This document shows, one piece after another, positions 32,891 through 45,250 of a stretch of 64,000 bases of DNA. Location of the stretch: positions 10,044,001 through 10,108,000 of the forward strand of contig NC_079882.1 of NCBI RefSeq assembly GCF_029227915.1, read 5' to 3'. The notes under the pieces were generated by a model. It saw only the letters and a program-made list of their open reading frames with translations. It had not been told where the DNA came from and did not search any database. The stretch is from Hydractinia symbiolongicarpus. Its lineage: Eukaryota > Cnidaria > Hydrozoa > Anthoathecata > Hydractiniidae. Position 1 is the stretch's first letter; each line of letters begins with the position of its first letter. Position numbers and translations under genes: made by a program.

Positions 32891-33675
32891 ATTTTTCATA
32901 CAATGCAACAACTACCCTAGCTATGTACAAGGATATTGAAAAAGCATTGTCAAATCAAATACAAACACAAAAAAACATATGAAAACATACCTGATAACCC
33001 TTGTTCCATAGGCTGTGTAAAAAAAGTTGTGTTGGATGGTAAAAATTGCAAAATGATTGCATTTAATCCTGTGACTACTCCATCCATTCATAAATTCTTT
33101 TGAGATCGGCATGGACAGGAAAGGTTGTGCACGTTCTTAAAGCATCTCAGTTTGTCAGACTTCTCTATCACGAACATCGGGAGTTTTTCACCAATAGCGT
33201 TGGACGCAGCCATACAGTTGGGCGAACTTTGCTATGTTTTCCACCTATGCAACGTTTATTACGAAAATGTAAAGACTTGAAGGGTAGTGCTTGGTATAAC
33301 AGACCAAAATCATCCACGTTAAAGATTTCCTTCAAATCATACCTGACAAGTATAGTTGGGAGGGTTGTTTCTTCTCATGGCGCTGTCATCTCTTTGATGA
33401 CTTCTCCGATTCGCCAGATACCTCTTGAAAGTGTCCAGGTTGCGTGGGAACATTGTATTCCTTAGCTACATGTTTCTTCAAGCGCCCCTTTTTTCCCGAT
33501 CCTTTAAAGCATTGTACTTTATTTTCAAAGTCACCCCATTGTTTTTCCTTTTAAATGCCATTGTTGGAAATGATGTAAAATATCAACAGACAAACAAAAA
33601 CACTCAAAAAGCTTTTTCAAAACATTTTGTTTTAATGAAACGTTCGATTGTTGAAAAATTCAAATTTTGTGAAGG

Positions 33676-33870
33676 TCACTATGTTACAAATTAGAGCTTC
33701 GTGTGAAGAGACTTGTTAGAAGTAATTTTCTGATTGGAATATATTCTTTGATTGATTTGAATACAAAAAATACTAGGTGTTATTTTTTTCCATATTTGGG
33801 TGTGGCCCTGGCTGACATCATCACTTTTCTGGTCAGTAAAATATCAAAGTTGGAATTTTATTTTTTTTTC
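33676..33870. repeat. Segment present in inverted orientation inside the tandem unit
   Basis: GGTCACTATGTT, ACTTGTTAGAAG, TGATTGGAAT and TCTGGTCAGTAAAATATCAA occur here in the same order as on the minus strand of 35640-35802. The copies are clearly diverged. They may be the two ends of one larger TIR element. Confidence 0.65.
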
Positions 33871-34429
33871 TTTTGTGATTGATAGATAATATAAAAACAA
33901 GTAAAAAATGTCAAACAAACCATATTTAAAAAATCAACTGTTTATGAAATATTAAACGTTTTAATTTATAGAACTCAGGGGGTAAAATTGCTGATATTTA
34001 CACCAAAAAATCAGTGAAAAACATTTTTTGCGTTAGAGATGAGCTATGTATTGCTTGTTAGTAGCGATACTTCTAAAAGAAAGTAAAAATGCCCATTTAA
34101 ATTAATACTTGTCGTTTTAAAGTAATGTTATATACTCATTACTGAAGTTATTTCCACCCCTGTTGAGTAGAAAAAATTTTATCTTAAAGCTTTTTGGGTT
34201 ATTTAAGTCCAACGATGTATATAAATTAGACCAATCTGTTGGTGAGCCTGGATACAAAGGCAAGTTTTGGCATGTTGTTCTACTACCAATAGTGTAACAA
34301 GAGAATTATATGCAGCCCAAGTTGGAGTTTCGGCACTGCACAATGTTGAGCTTCATAGTTACTGTAAATCTGGCTTAAAGGAATGAATTCAAACCGGAAA
34401 AATATGTTTTCGAAGCTTTAAGTCGATTT

Positions 34430-34780
34430 TTTCTAATATATGCTTTTTTCAAATGCTGCGGTCAATAAATTTTTGTCACTTTCACCGATTTATCTGAAAT
34501 TTCCAGGGAATGTTTATCCATATAAAAGACAGGTACTGATTTATTTTGGGTATGTGATGATTTTTCATTTGTGAGTTATGGGCCTAATTGTTTTTACATT
34601 TACGCAATTTTTTCCCCTGAAAACTCAAATGCGGATAAATAGGTATCCATTTGACCTTTTGTCTTGAATTTTAGCCAGTACCTGTACTTTCATAACATGA
34701 ATAAGTAGTGAAAATTTGAAGAAGGTATCTTCACCTTTTCTTGAATTATTGACCGCAGCGTATATAGTACTTTTTTGGTC
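34430..34780. mobile_element. Fold-back (inverted-repeat) element
   Basis: GCTGCGGTCAATAA near 34456 is mirrored by TTATTGACCGCAGC near 34750. The flanking sequence also pairs imperfectly, giving arms of roughly 100 bp. No coding potential. Confidence 0.55.
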
Positions 34781-34881
34781 TGGATGGACCGAAAAACCAT
34801 GATTAGAATATAAAAAATTAATTTTTAACTTTTTATTGTATTTTATACATGTAATAGTACATTCAGTCAAAAAATAAAAGC

Positions 34882-37800
34882 ACACAATGCAGTAAATCGG
34901 ATTTTAGCATTTCAGGTACAGGACCACCTTAATAAATGTTTGATCTTCGTAATTGGCTCTTTCAATAAGGGATTCAGTTAACTTTTGGAAAAGCAGTGAT
35001 CTATGAAAAATGAGAATAACAATTTCCAAAATAAAGTAGCTTTAAAAACCATAAAGCTAAGAATCATTGCAAAATTACAACATACCTTCTTGTTATTGTT
35101 CTCTTGACAAACAATGCACTGGAATCACTACTTTTTCGCTTTTTATTTGGAGTTTCTTCATTCATATTTTTTAATTTAACTGTTTCTATTCTAAAAAAAT
35201 AAAATAAACTTTACTTTCACTATTCATAGGAAATCTATCACAAAAAACCACATCATAGAAATATCATACTGAAAATAAGTCTTATGCAATCTTTTAACTT
35301 CAACCTGCTACCTTTTACTTCAAATTACCTATATAATTTGACAATGGAACAAAGACTGTACATTATTATATCTTGAATGATATATAAGAGTTTTCAGGGG
35401 GTAACACTATTACATTAATAACTTCAAAACTGCTATAAAAACAAATTACTCTTTATAGAATACACTTGTTTTATATAACTGTACTTTTGTAAACAACTAT
35501 CATTGCAAAACAAAAACATTCCACTACCTAAACTTTTTTTTTATAGTTACACTAACTTTTTATATATTTTTTATTCATTTTTGTATGTTCTATCTTCTGG
35601 AAAAGAAAAAAATCCAAAATTACAACTTTGATATTTTACTGACCAGAAACCGGATGACGTCACCCATGGCCAGACCCAGATATGGAAAAAAATGACACCT
35701 AGTATTTTTTGTCTTTAAATCAACCAAAAACCAGATTCCAATCAAAAAATTGCTTCTAACAAGTCCCTGCACACGAAGAACATAGTGACCCCCACAAGTT
35801 CGAATTTCACGAGAAAGTTAGAATTTCATTAAAACGTTCGATTGTTGAAAAACTTGAGTTTTAGAACTTTGAACGAACAAAAATTTTCAAAATTCGAATT
35901 ACATGATGATTGAAATTTGCTCACGGGACCAAGAAAATTGTTCGATATACATGATTTTTCAAATTACATGAGTTCGAATTATAGGATCAATTATAGGATC
36001 AAAAGTCCAAATCAAGTTTTTTTTTCTTGTATGCCAGTAAACCAATTTGTTGTCTTTTTTGCATATCGGACCGGCGAGACCTATCAATAAGCGCAGCGCC
36101 AACAAGAGACAAAAAGCCTTAGTGACAAGGTTGGCTGGTAACAACTTTTTTGCTTGGAACATTCATTTATGTTTTAATTTATCCAGCCTCAAAAAATGCT
36201 TGACTCAAATTGTTATTTTAAGTTCGTTGGAAACTTGTGCTTAAAAAATCTCTGTGTAGCTTGACATGGTCCTTTGTAACATGTAACAGAAAGATTCAAT
36301 TTAAATAAAAAATATTGTGGTGTAATAATAGAAGTTGGTCCGATTATTTACGCTTGGATTTCCTTTCTAGGATTGGTTGTGTTATGGTATGTATTTTCTT
36401 GCTGGATCAAATCCGGAGGGGAACAATTGTTTAGTGAATAGTTTCTTGCGGTACTTCTGCACAGCAAAAGTATTACTTTTTTATAAACCCTGTTTATTCC
36501 TGATATTTCGAATGTACAACAATGAAGTGAAAACCAAGAGGCAGCGCGGGTGTTTTCGCATGGCCACGCGGGCGCTTGGAGTTTATTATCCATCCATGAG
36601 GAACCGTGCATTTTTTAAACTCAACGTGTACGTCGAGCCGGATGTAAACTACGAAGGTTGTTGGAGGATGTTGACGCTCTTTCTTCTTCTGTTCTGTGCT
36701 TTCTCCCGTTATTGCTGACTAGATATTTTTCGTCCTAGTCATTTAGGAACACTTTCATGCGTTTTATTGCATTGAAGTCTTGGTCTAGTGTTGCTTTGAA
36801 ACTAGCCATATTGTTAGCTTATTTTTCCTTTACCTTTTTGAAGTAAACAATTTACTTCACGAGAAAATTTTATCTATACAGTAGCTTTAATATCTAGACA
36901 CTAAAGGAAAAATTCTATAAATCTGGCAATATTTATGCTATTATACATGCTATTTTCCTGTTATTTTATTACTCGTATAAGCTTTTGTTAGCAAATTTAC
37001 CACTGGAACAGTCAGGGAAATACTCTTAATTAAGCTGTATAGCTTAATTTGGAGATCTTCTAAATAAGCTGTATCATACAGCTTAATTAGGTGACATACA
37101 TCTACATTAGGAGGTAGAAAAAGTTTTTCCCCGATTTCTCGAAAAATGTAAATTTTAGCAGAATCACCACTGCAGCTCTTTCATCGTCAGTTTGACCACT
37201 ATATTATAAAAGAAGAATGGTATTTCCAGCACTCCGGTCCGGGTTTAAAAGATATGGACTATAAACAATGGTTCATTGTTAGCGATAGTCTATTTAAGCT
37301 GTACTGCATCCTAGTTAGGATGTCACGTCACGTGATACATCCTATTTACGCGGATATTTTTAAAACTTTAAATTTAGCGGATCTCCGGGGTGCTAGAAAA
37401 AACTAATGTATATATTGGAGATGTTTATATGCATGTAAATATTGGATTTATTCAGTTAGATGTTAAAATTCAAAACACAATGCAGTAAATCGGATTTTAG
37501 CATTTCAGGTACAGGACCACCTTAATAAATGTTTGATCTTCGTAATTGGCTCTTTCAATAAGGGATTCAGTTAACTTTTGGAAAAGCAGTGATCTATGAA
37601 AAATGAGAATAACAATTTCCAAAATAAAGTAGCTTTAAAAACCATAAAGCTAAGAATCATTGCAAAATTACAACATACCTTCTTGTTATTGTTCTCTTGA
37701 CAAACAATGCACTGGAATCACTACTTTTTCGCTTTTTATTTGGAGTTTCTTCATTCATATTTTTTAATTTAACTGTTTCTATTCTAAAAAAATAAAATAA

Positions 37801-40800
37801 ACTTTACTTTCACTATTCATAGGAAATCTATCACAAAAAACCACATCATAGAAATATCATACTGAAAATAAGTCTTATGCAATCTTTTAACTTCAACCTG
37901 CTACCTTTTACTTCAAATTACCTATATAATTTGACAATGGAACAAAGACTGTACATTATTATATCTTGAATGATATATAAGAGTTTTCAGGGGGTAACAC
38001 TATTACATTAATAACTTCAAAACTGCTATAAAAACAAATTACTCTTTATAGAATACACTTGTTTTATATAACTGTACTTTTGTAAACAACTATCATTGCA
38101 AAACAAAAACATTCCACTACCTAAACTTTTTTTTTATAGTTACACTAACTTTTTATATATTTTTTATTCATTTTTGTATGTTCTATCTTCTGGAAAAGAA
38201 AAAAATCCAAAATTACAACTTTGATATTTTACTGACCAGAAACCGGATGACGTCACCCATGGCCAGACCCAGATATGGAAAAAAATGACACCTAGTATTT
38301 TTTGTCTTTAAATCAACCAAAAACCAGATTCCAATCAAAAAATTGCTTCTAACAAGTCCCTGCACACGAAGAACATAGTGACCCCCACAAGTTCGAATTT
38401 CACGAGAAAGTTAGAATTTCATTAAAACGTTCGATTGTTGAAAAACTTGAGTTTTAGAACTTTGAACGAACAAAAATTTTCAAAATTCGAATTACATGAT
38501 GATTGAAATTTGCTCACGGGACCAAGAAAATTGTTCGATATACATGATTTTTCAAATTACATGAGTTCGAATTATAGGATCAATTATAGGATCAAAAGTC
38601 CAAATCAAGTTTTTTTTTCTTGTATGCCAGTAAACCAATTTGTTGTCTTTTTTGCATATCGGACCGGCGAGACCTATCAATAAGCGCAGCGCCAACAAGA
38701 GACAAAAAGCCTTAGTGACAAGGTTGGCTGGTAACAACTTTTTTGCTTGGAACATTCATTTATGTTTTAATTTATCCAGCCTCAAAAAATGCTTGACTCA
38801 AATTGTTATTTTAAGTTCGTTGGAAACTTGTGCTTAAAAAATCTCTGTGTAGCTTGACATGGTCCTTTGTAACATGTAACAGAAAGATTCAATTTAAATA
38901 AAAAATATTGTGGTGTAATAATAGAAGTTGGTCCGATTATTTACGCTTGGATTTCCTTTCTAGGATTGGTTGTGTTATGGTATGTATTTTCTTGCTGGAT
39001 CAAATCCGGAGGGGAACAATTGTTTAGTGAATAGTTTCTTGCGGTACTTCTGCACAGCAAAAGTATTACTTTTTTATAAACCCTGTTTATTCCTGATATT
39101 TCGAATGTACAACAATGAAGTGAAAACCAAGAGGCAGCGCGGGTGTTTTCGCATGGCCACGCGGGCGCTTGGAGTTTATTATCCATCCATGAGGAACCGT
39201 GCATTTTTTAAACTCAACGTGTACGTCGAGCCGGATGTAAACTACGAAGGTTGTTGGAGGATGTTGACGCTCTTTCTTCTTCTGTTCTGTGCTTTCTCCC
39301 GTTATTGCTGACTAGATATTTTTCGTCCTAGTCATTTAGGAACACTTTCATGCGTTTTATTGCATTGAAGTCTTGGTCTAGTGTTGCTTTGAAACTAGCC
39401 ATATTGTTAGCTTATTTTTCCTTTACCTTTTTGAAGTAAACAATTTACTTCACGAGAAAATTTTATCTATACAGTAGCTTTAATATCTAGACACTAAAGG
39501 AAAAATTCTATAAATCTGGCAATATTTATGCTATTATACATGCTATTTTCCTGTTATTTTATTACTCGTATAAGCTTTTGTTAGCAAATTTACCACTGGA
39601 ACAGTCAGGGAAATACTCTTAATTAAGCTGTATAGCTTAATTTGGAGATCTTCTAAATAAGCTGTATCATACAGCTTAATTAGGTGACATACATCTACAT
39701 TAGGAGGTAGAAAAAGTTTTTCCCCGATTTCTCGAAAAATGTAAATTTTAGCAGAATCACCACTGCAGCTCTTTCATCGTCAGTTTGACCACTATATTAT
39801 AAAAGAAGAATGGTATTTCCAACACTCCGGTCCGGGTTTAAAAGATATGGACTATAAACAATGGTTCATTGTTAGCGATAGTCTATTTAAGCTGTACTGC
39901 ATCCTAGTTAGGATGTCACGTCACGTGATACATCCTATTTACGCGGATATTTTTAAAACTTTAAATTTAGCGGATCTCCGGGGTGCTAGAAAAAACTAAT
40001 GTATATATTGGAGATGTTTATATGCATGTAAATATTGGATTTATTCAGTTAGATGTTAAAATTCAAAACACAATGCAGTAAATCGGATTTTAGCATTTCA
40101 GGTACAGGACCACCTTAATAAATGTTTGATCTTCGTAATTGGCTCTTTCAATAAGGGATTCAGTTAACTTTTGGAAAAGCAGTGATCTATGAAAAATGAG
40201 AATAACAATTTCCAAAATAAAGTAGCTTTAAAAACCATAAAGCTAAGAATCATTGCAAAATTACAACATACCTTCTTGTTATTGTTCTCTTGACAAACAA
40301 TGCACTGGAATCACTACTTTTTCGCTTTTTATTTGGAGTTTCTTCATTCATATTTTTTAATTTAACTGTTTCTATTCTAAAAAAATAAAATAAACTTTAC
40401 TTTCACTATTCATAGGAAATCTATCACAAAAAACCACATCATAGAAATATCATACTGAAAATAAGTCTTATGCAATCTTTTAACTTCAACCTGCTACCTT
40501 TTACTTCAAATTACCTATATAATTTGACAATGGAACAAAGACTGTACATTATTATATCTTGAATGATATATAAGAGTTTTCAGGGGGTAACACTATTACA
40601 TTAATAACTTCAAAACTGCTATAAAAACAAATTACTCTTTATAGAATACACTTGTTTTATATAACTGTACTTTTGTAAACAACTATCATTGCAAAACAAA
40701 AACATTCCACTACCTAAACTTTTTTTTTATAGTTACACTAACTTTTTATATATTTTTTATTCATTTTTGTATGTTCTATCTTCTGGAAAAGAAAAAAATC

Positions 40801-42658
40801 CAAAATTACAACTTTGATATTTTACTGACCAGAAACCGGATGACGTCACCCATGGCCAGACCCAGATATGGAAAAAAATGACACCTAGTATTTTTTGTCT
40901 TTAAATCAACCAAAAACCAGATTCCAATCAAAAAATTGCTTCTAACAAGTCCCTGCACACGAAGAACATAGTGACCCCCACAAGTTCGAATTTCACGAGA
41001 AAGTTAGAATTTCATTAAAACGTTCGATTGTTGAAAAACTTGAGTTTTAGAACTTTGAACGAACAAAAATTTTCAAAATTCGAATTACATGATGATTGAA
41101 ATTTGCTCACGGGACCAAGAAAATTGTTCGATATACATGATTTTTCAAATTACATGAGTTCGAATTATAGGATCAATTATAGGATCAAAAGTCCAAATCA
41201 AGTTTTTTTTTCTTGTATGCCAGTAAACCAATTTGTTGTCTTTTTTGCATATCGGACCGGCGAGACCTATCAATAAGCGCAGCGCCAACAAGAGACAAAA
41301 AGCCTTAGTGACAAGGTTGGCTGGTAACAACTTTTTTGCTTGGAACATTCATTTATGTTTTAATTTATCCAGCCTCAAAAAATGCTTGACTCAAATTGTT
41401 ATTTTAAGTTCGTTGGAAACTTGTGCTTAAAAAATCTCTGTGTAGCTTGACATGGTCCTTTGTAACATGTAACAGAAAGATTCAATTTAAATAAAAAATA
41501 TTGTGGTGTAATAATAGAAGTTGGTCCGATTATTTACGCTTGGATTTCCTTTCTAGGATTGGTTGTGTTATGGTATGTATTTTCTTGCTGGATCAAATCC
41601 GGAGGGGAACAATTGTTTAGTGAATAGTTTCTTGCGGTACTTCTGCACAGCAAAAGTATTACTTTTTTATAAACCCTGTTTATTCCTGATATTTCGAATG
41701 TACAACAATGAAGTGAAAACCAAGAGGCAGCGCGGGTGTTTTCGCATGGCCACGCGGGCGCTTGGAGTTTATTATCCATCCATGAGGAACCGTGCATTTT
41801 TTAAACTCAACGTGTACGTCGAGCCGGATGTAAACTACGAAGGTTGTTGGAGGATGTTGACGCTCTTTCTTCTTCTGTTCTGTGCTTTCTCCCGTTATTG
41901 CTGACTAGATATTTTTCGTCCTAGTCATTTAGGAACACTTTCATGCGTTTTATTGCATTGAAGTCTTGGTCTAGTGTTGCTTTGAAACTAGCCATATTGT
42001 TAGCTTATTTTTCCTTTACCTTTTTGAAGTAAACAATTTACTTCACGAGAAAATTTTATCTATACAGTAGCTTTAATATCTAGACACTAAAGGAAAAATT
42101 CTATAAATCTGGCAATATTTATGCTATTATACATGCTATTTTCCTGTTATTTTATTACTCGTATAAGCTTTTGTTAGCAAATTTACCACTGGAACAGTCA
42201 GGGAAATACTCTTAATTAAGCTGTATAGCTTAATTTGGAGATCTTCTAAATAAGCTGTATCATACAGCTTAATTAGGTGACATACATCTACATTAGGAGG
42301 TAGAAAAAGTTTTTCCCCGATTTCTCGAAAAATGTAAATTTTAGCAGAATCACCACTGCAGCTCTTTCATCGTCAGTTTGACCACTATATTATAAAAGAA
42401 GAATGGTATTTCCAGCACTCCGGTCCGGGTTTAAAAGATATGGACTATAAACAATGGTTCATTGTTAGCGATAGTCTATTTAAGCTGTACTGCATCCTAG
42501 TTAGGATGTCACGTCACGTGATACATCCTATTTACGCGGATATTTTTAAAACTTTAAATTTAGCGGATCTCCGGGGTGCTAGAAAAAACTAATGTATATA
42601 TTGGAGATGTTTATATGCATGTAAATATTGGATTTATTCAGTTAGATGTTAAAATTCA
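34882..42658. repeat. Three tandem copies of a 2,593-bp unit
   Basis: Copies are 34882-37474, 37475-40067 and 40068-42658. They look virtually identical; the one difference I noticed is A at 39822 in copy 2 where copies 1 and 3 have G. The unit holds a possible small spliced ORF, transposon-like inverted segments, a GC-richer patch (unit positions about 1640-1780) and the first 466 bp of a TIR element. Past 42658 the sequence continues into the rest of that element. The unit encodes no protein I recognise. A recent tandem triplication or an assembly artefact would look the same. Confidence 0.97.
34904..35165 (-). CDS. Possible two-exon ORF, copy 1 (58 residues)
   Basis: Exon-like segments 35086-35165 (start ATG, basic stretch NKKRKSS) and 34904-35000 join in phase through donor GTATGT and acceptor TTTTTCATAG. 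The joined ORF ends with a stop near the left edge of the repeat unit. Identical copies are at 37497-37758 and 40090-40351. It may be the 5' end of a captured gene; the product is unknown and coding status is unproven. Confidence 0.25.
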
Positions 42659-42800
42659 GTTAAATGTGTATTTTAGACGATCAAAGTTTTGTACATCTTA
42701 ACTAAGCTGTAAAACGCCTAATTAGACTGTATCATACATCCTAATTAAGCTGACATCTAAGTTAAGCTGTACAGCTTAATTAAGAGGATTTCCCTGACTG
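42195..42800. mobile_element. TIR element (CAGTCAGGGAAAT ends), 606 bp, complete copy
   Basis: The left end starts CAGTCAGGGAAATACTCTTA and the right end is the inverted counterpart finishing in GGATTTCCCTGACTG. TGGAA directly flanks both sides, a likely 5-bp target duplication. The interior has repeated AGCTGTATAGCTTAATT-type motifs near both ends. Truncated copies (left 466 bp) start at 37009 and 39602, each cut by the tandem-unit junction. Non-autonomous; superfamily not assigned. Confidence 0.8.
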
Positions 42801-43658
42801 TGGAATGTGTGCCTCTCTATGTCTCTATATCCAGATTGTGCCAAAGTGTGCAGTTGTTTTCCAAGGCAGACATTTGTCACATGTATATTTTGTTTTGGAG
42901 ATCCACCCTAGTGAAAATATTTAACAGAATAATAAAGGCTGGGCCATTAAAAGTTATTATTGTGCTTCACTGTCAATAAATCTTTTAGTTCGTTTTTAAT
43001 TTCTTAAAATCTAGCTAGCATATACTGTCATCATTACATGATTATCTAAACAAACGACTCTGGTAACGTTGTTTGCCATAAAACTTCATGGTTTTGACTG
43101 TAAGTCATCCCATAAAACAAATGAAAAAATGCTGTTAAATAAGGTCTGTTAAATAACGTAGGCGTTTGCGCAGGGTCAAGCAAAAAAGGGAATGGTGAAA
43201 ACGTCCTAGTTCTGTAATTTATGTCTGAATTCCTAAGTGATGTGTATTATTAATTAAATTGGTTGCAATACTAGGTGATTTGTGTCAGATGTAGCTAGTG
43301 GCTTCTTTAAACATCTTCATGTATATACCCTTTTCTGTTACTCAAAAAACAGACGCAACATTAGGAAAACTAGGTAAAGTAAATAAAAAAGAGGATATGT
43401 GGAGAAGGGCATGTGTGATAATGTCTAGTTTCATAATAAAAGTAAAAAGAATTCTCATCAGGGAGCTACTTAAGCAATGTTTAGACTGTCTGTTCTATAA
43501 AGTACACAAGTTTTGGTCGGATATCATGTCATGGCCGTCCAGTGTTGCCAGTAAATAAATAAAGTTAGCGAGAAAAGTGGAATCACATAACTAAGACATT
43601 CACGCAATATGGATGGTATATGCTATATATAAACCAAAGTGAAATCCAATTTGCCTTA
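42801..43658. other. Gene-free stretch between two TIR elements
   Basis: AT-rich DNA without recognisable coding or repeat content. The 86-codon open frame at 43298-43558 has no splice or family support. Confidence 0.4.
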
Positions 43659-44413
43659 GGGTTTGTCTCAAAATGTTCGTATGTTTTTTTCGTATAATTA
43701 TACGAACGCTACGAAGTACTTCGTTTCGTTAAACAAATGTCATACGAAGTGCTTTGTTTAAAATAAAAAATAAGCAAAGTTTATACAAACTTTTTTTAAT
43801 ACATGATACGAACTTAAGCAAAGTTTTTTTTATCATACGAAAAGAAATGATACGAACTTTGAACGAAGTAAATTGCTATCCAATCTTGAAACAAACTTTA
43901 AAAGTACTGTCATAATTGTGCATAATTATTTTAATACCAAACCAGGAACAAAAAAAGTAAAATAAGACTAGCAAAATTGTGTATTCATAGGTTTAATCTA
44001 CACAATCTGCAGCGAACTTTTCGCTTTCTACGAAGTTGTTTTCATGATTTTTAAACGATATACGGCCCACTTTTCGCTTTCTACCACGCCATGGAGACGA
44101 ACCCTAAAGACCTTAGATAATAAGTCCAATTAAAATAAATGAAGTTGGTATAACGAAACTAACTTTATAATTGTTGAAAAAATTTTCAATATAAAGACTA
44201 TAGATAAGAGTCCAATTATAGCTAATAAACGAACTTCGTATAAAAGCAAATTTTTATACGAACTTCTTTGAAATGATACGAACTACATACAAACTTTATT
44301 TTATATGATACCAACTTTATACGAACTAGTAATTTTGATGATAAGAAAAAGTTCATATTAAAAATTTTGATACAAATTATACGAACTACGTTCGAACACT
44401 TTGAGACAATCCC
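43659..44413. mobile_element. TIR element packed with TACGAAC motifs (755 bp)
   Basis: The left end GGGTTTGTCTCAAAATGTTCG is mirrored at the right by CGAACACTTTGAGACAATCCC. The interior is dominated by ATACGAAC/GTTCGTAT and ACGAAGT variants on both strands, with no coding potential. No convincing target duplication was found. Likely a non-autonomous DNA transposon with many internal transposase-site-like repeats. Confidence 0.7.
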
Positions 44414-44673
44414 CTACACGATCCATTTTTTTAAGCCTGTCAGAATGTATGCACAAACTTTCTATTTATAAACGATTTTTGGTACTCAAATAACAAATAA
44501 CACTAGATGTTTATACAAGTGTGCCAATAAACCAACATTTATAACCTCCTACAGACGTTGCACTGGATTTTATTTAAAACTGTCCAGAGTTCCAATACGC
44601 AGTTACATATGTGTTTGCTGCTTATAAGAATTTTTGCCAAATTGATAAAACAGGCCTTGCCATGAATTGTGAG

Positions 44674-44916
44674 TCAACGCTCAGATCTTGAATTGCTCAC
44701 GTAAATGTTATCTTCATCCAAGGGGTTGTTACCTAATGTCAAACCATAGTTACGTAAATAATTCCTCACCAAAAGTGTACCATTTTTCTCAAAGTCTACA
44801 CTATAAAAACTTCCATTACTTTGGGCAAAGCTATATCTGTTTTCAGGGTTACAAGAGGGTTGCAAAACAACTCCATTAGCAGTGAACACCAAAGGTATTG
44901 ATTCATGGTTTGGCAT
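44674..44916 (-). CDS. Unrecognised open segment, possibly an old exon
   Basis: An 80-codon open frame with protein-like composition (NGVVLQPSCNPENRYSFAQS, then DFEKNGTLLVRNYL and GNNPLDEDNIYVSN). It abuts the LINE fragment beginning near 44885, which may have disrupted it. I do not recognise a family and there are no clear splice partners. It may be a gene remnant. Confidence 0.25.
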   Translation of the reverse strand: MPNHESIPLVFTANGVVLQPSCNPENRYSFAQSNGSFYSVDFEKNGTLLVRNYLRNYGLTLGNNPLDEDNIYVSNSRSER

Positions 44917-45250
44917 GACTCAGCTAAGAAGCAGGCTAAGTATCCGTAGACTTAAAGATGTTATCCAGATAAGAAGACTGAATTGGCTGGGGAACTTGGA
45001 AAGAATGGAGGGGGATAATTGGGTAAGAAAGTGTAGAGACTTAATAGTTCCTGGGGCAAAGTCCAGAGGCAGACCGAGAAAGACTTAGCAGGAGGTTATA
45101 AGGACAGACTTGATACAGAGGAAGTTGAGTTTAGATCTAACACAGTCTAGATCAGATTGGAAGAGGGTCATTATTATACCGTTCAACCCATGCTAGCATG
45201 GAAAACGGATGTTAAGCCGATAATGATGATGAGTATGATGATGATGATGA
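44885..45250 (+). mobile_element. LINE 3' end with (TGA)n tail
   Basis: Encodes the carboxyl end of a LINE ORF2: IRRLNWLGNLERMEGDNWVR, then GAKSRGRPRKT, a stop, and DLIQRKLSLDLTQSRSDWKR in the same style. It ends in the motif CATGCTAGCATGGAAAACGG and a GATGATGATGATGA tail. Resembles RTE-like elements. Confidence 0.8.

Larger units (their letters stand above)
31139..33561 (-). pseudogene. Pogo/Tigger (CENPB-type) transposase, frameshifted, with an intron
   Basis: Reads from about 33561 (MAFKRKNNGVTLKIKYNALK, a CENPB-type DNA-binding start) through HVAKEYNVP. The DDE catalytic region includes YDLKEIFNVDDFGLLYQALP, GGKHSKVRPTVW, GEKLPMFVIEKSDKLRCFKN and FLPSNTTFFTQPMEQG. At least three frame changes are present. 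A donor (GTATGTTTTC) follows the QPMEQG block near 32984. An acceptor (TTTCCTTTTAG) near 31760 precedes SLKAKYRSLVILKIIRG and AWDDVSKTTIVNCFQKSGIS, which is the normal order of the family, so the gene had an intron. The tail (31139-31579) is acidic and open. The putative intron holds other repeat debris. Not functional. Confidence 0.75.

Noticed and set aside
33100-33465. 121-codon plus-strand ORF
   Set aside because: The opposite strand reads as the DDE region of a Tigger transposase, so this is antisense shadow.
36348-36718. Overlapping 113- and 87-codon ORFs in the tandem unit (and copies)
   Set aside because: Opposite-strand overlapping frames in a GC-richer patch, with no splice support or recognisable motifs.
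43298-43558. 86-codon plus-strand ORF
   Set aside because: No family resemblance, no splice partners, and it lies in repeat-rich DNA.
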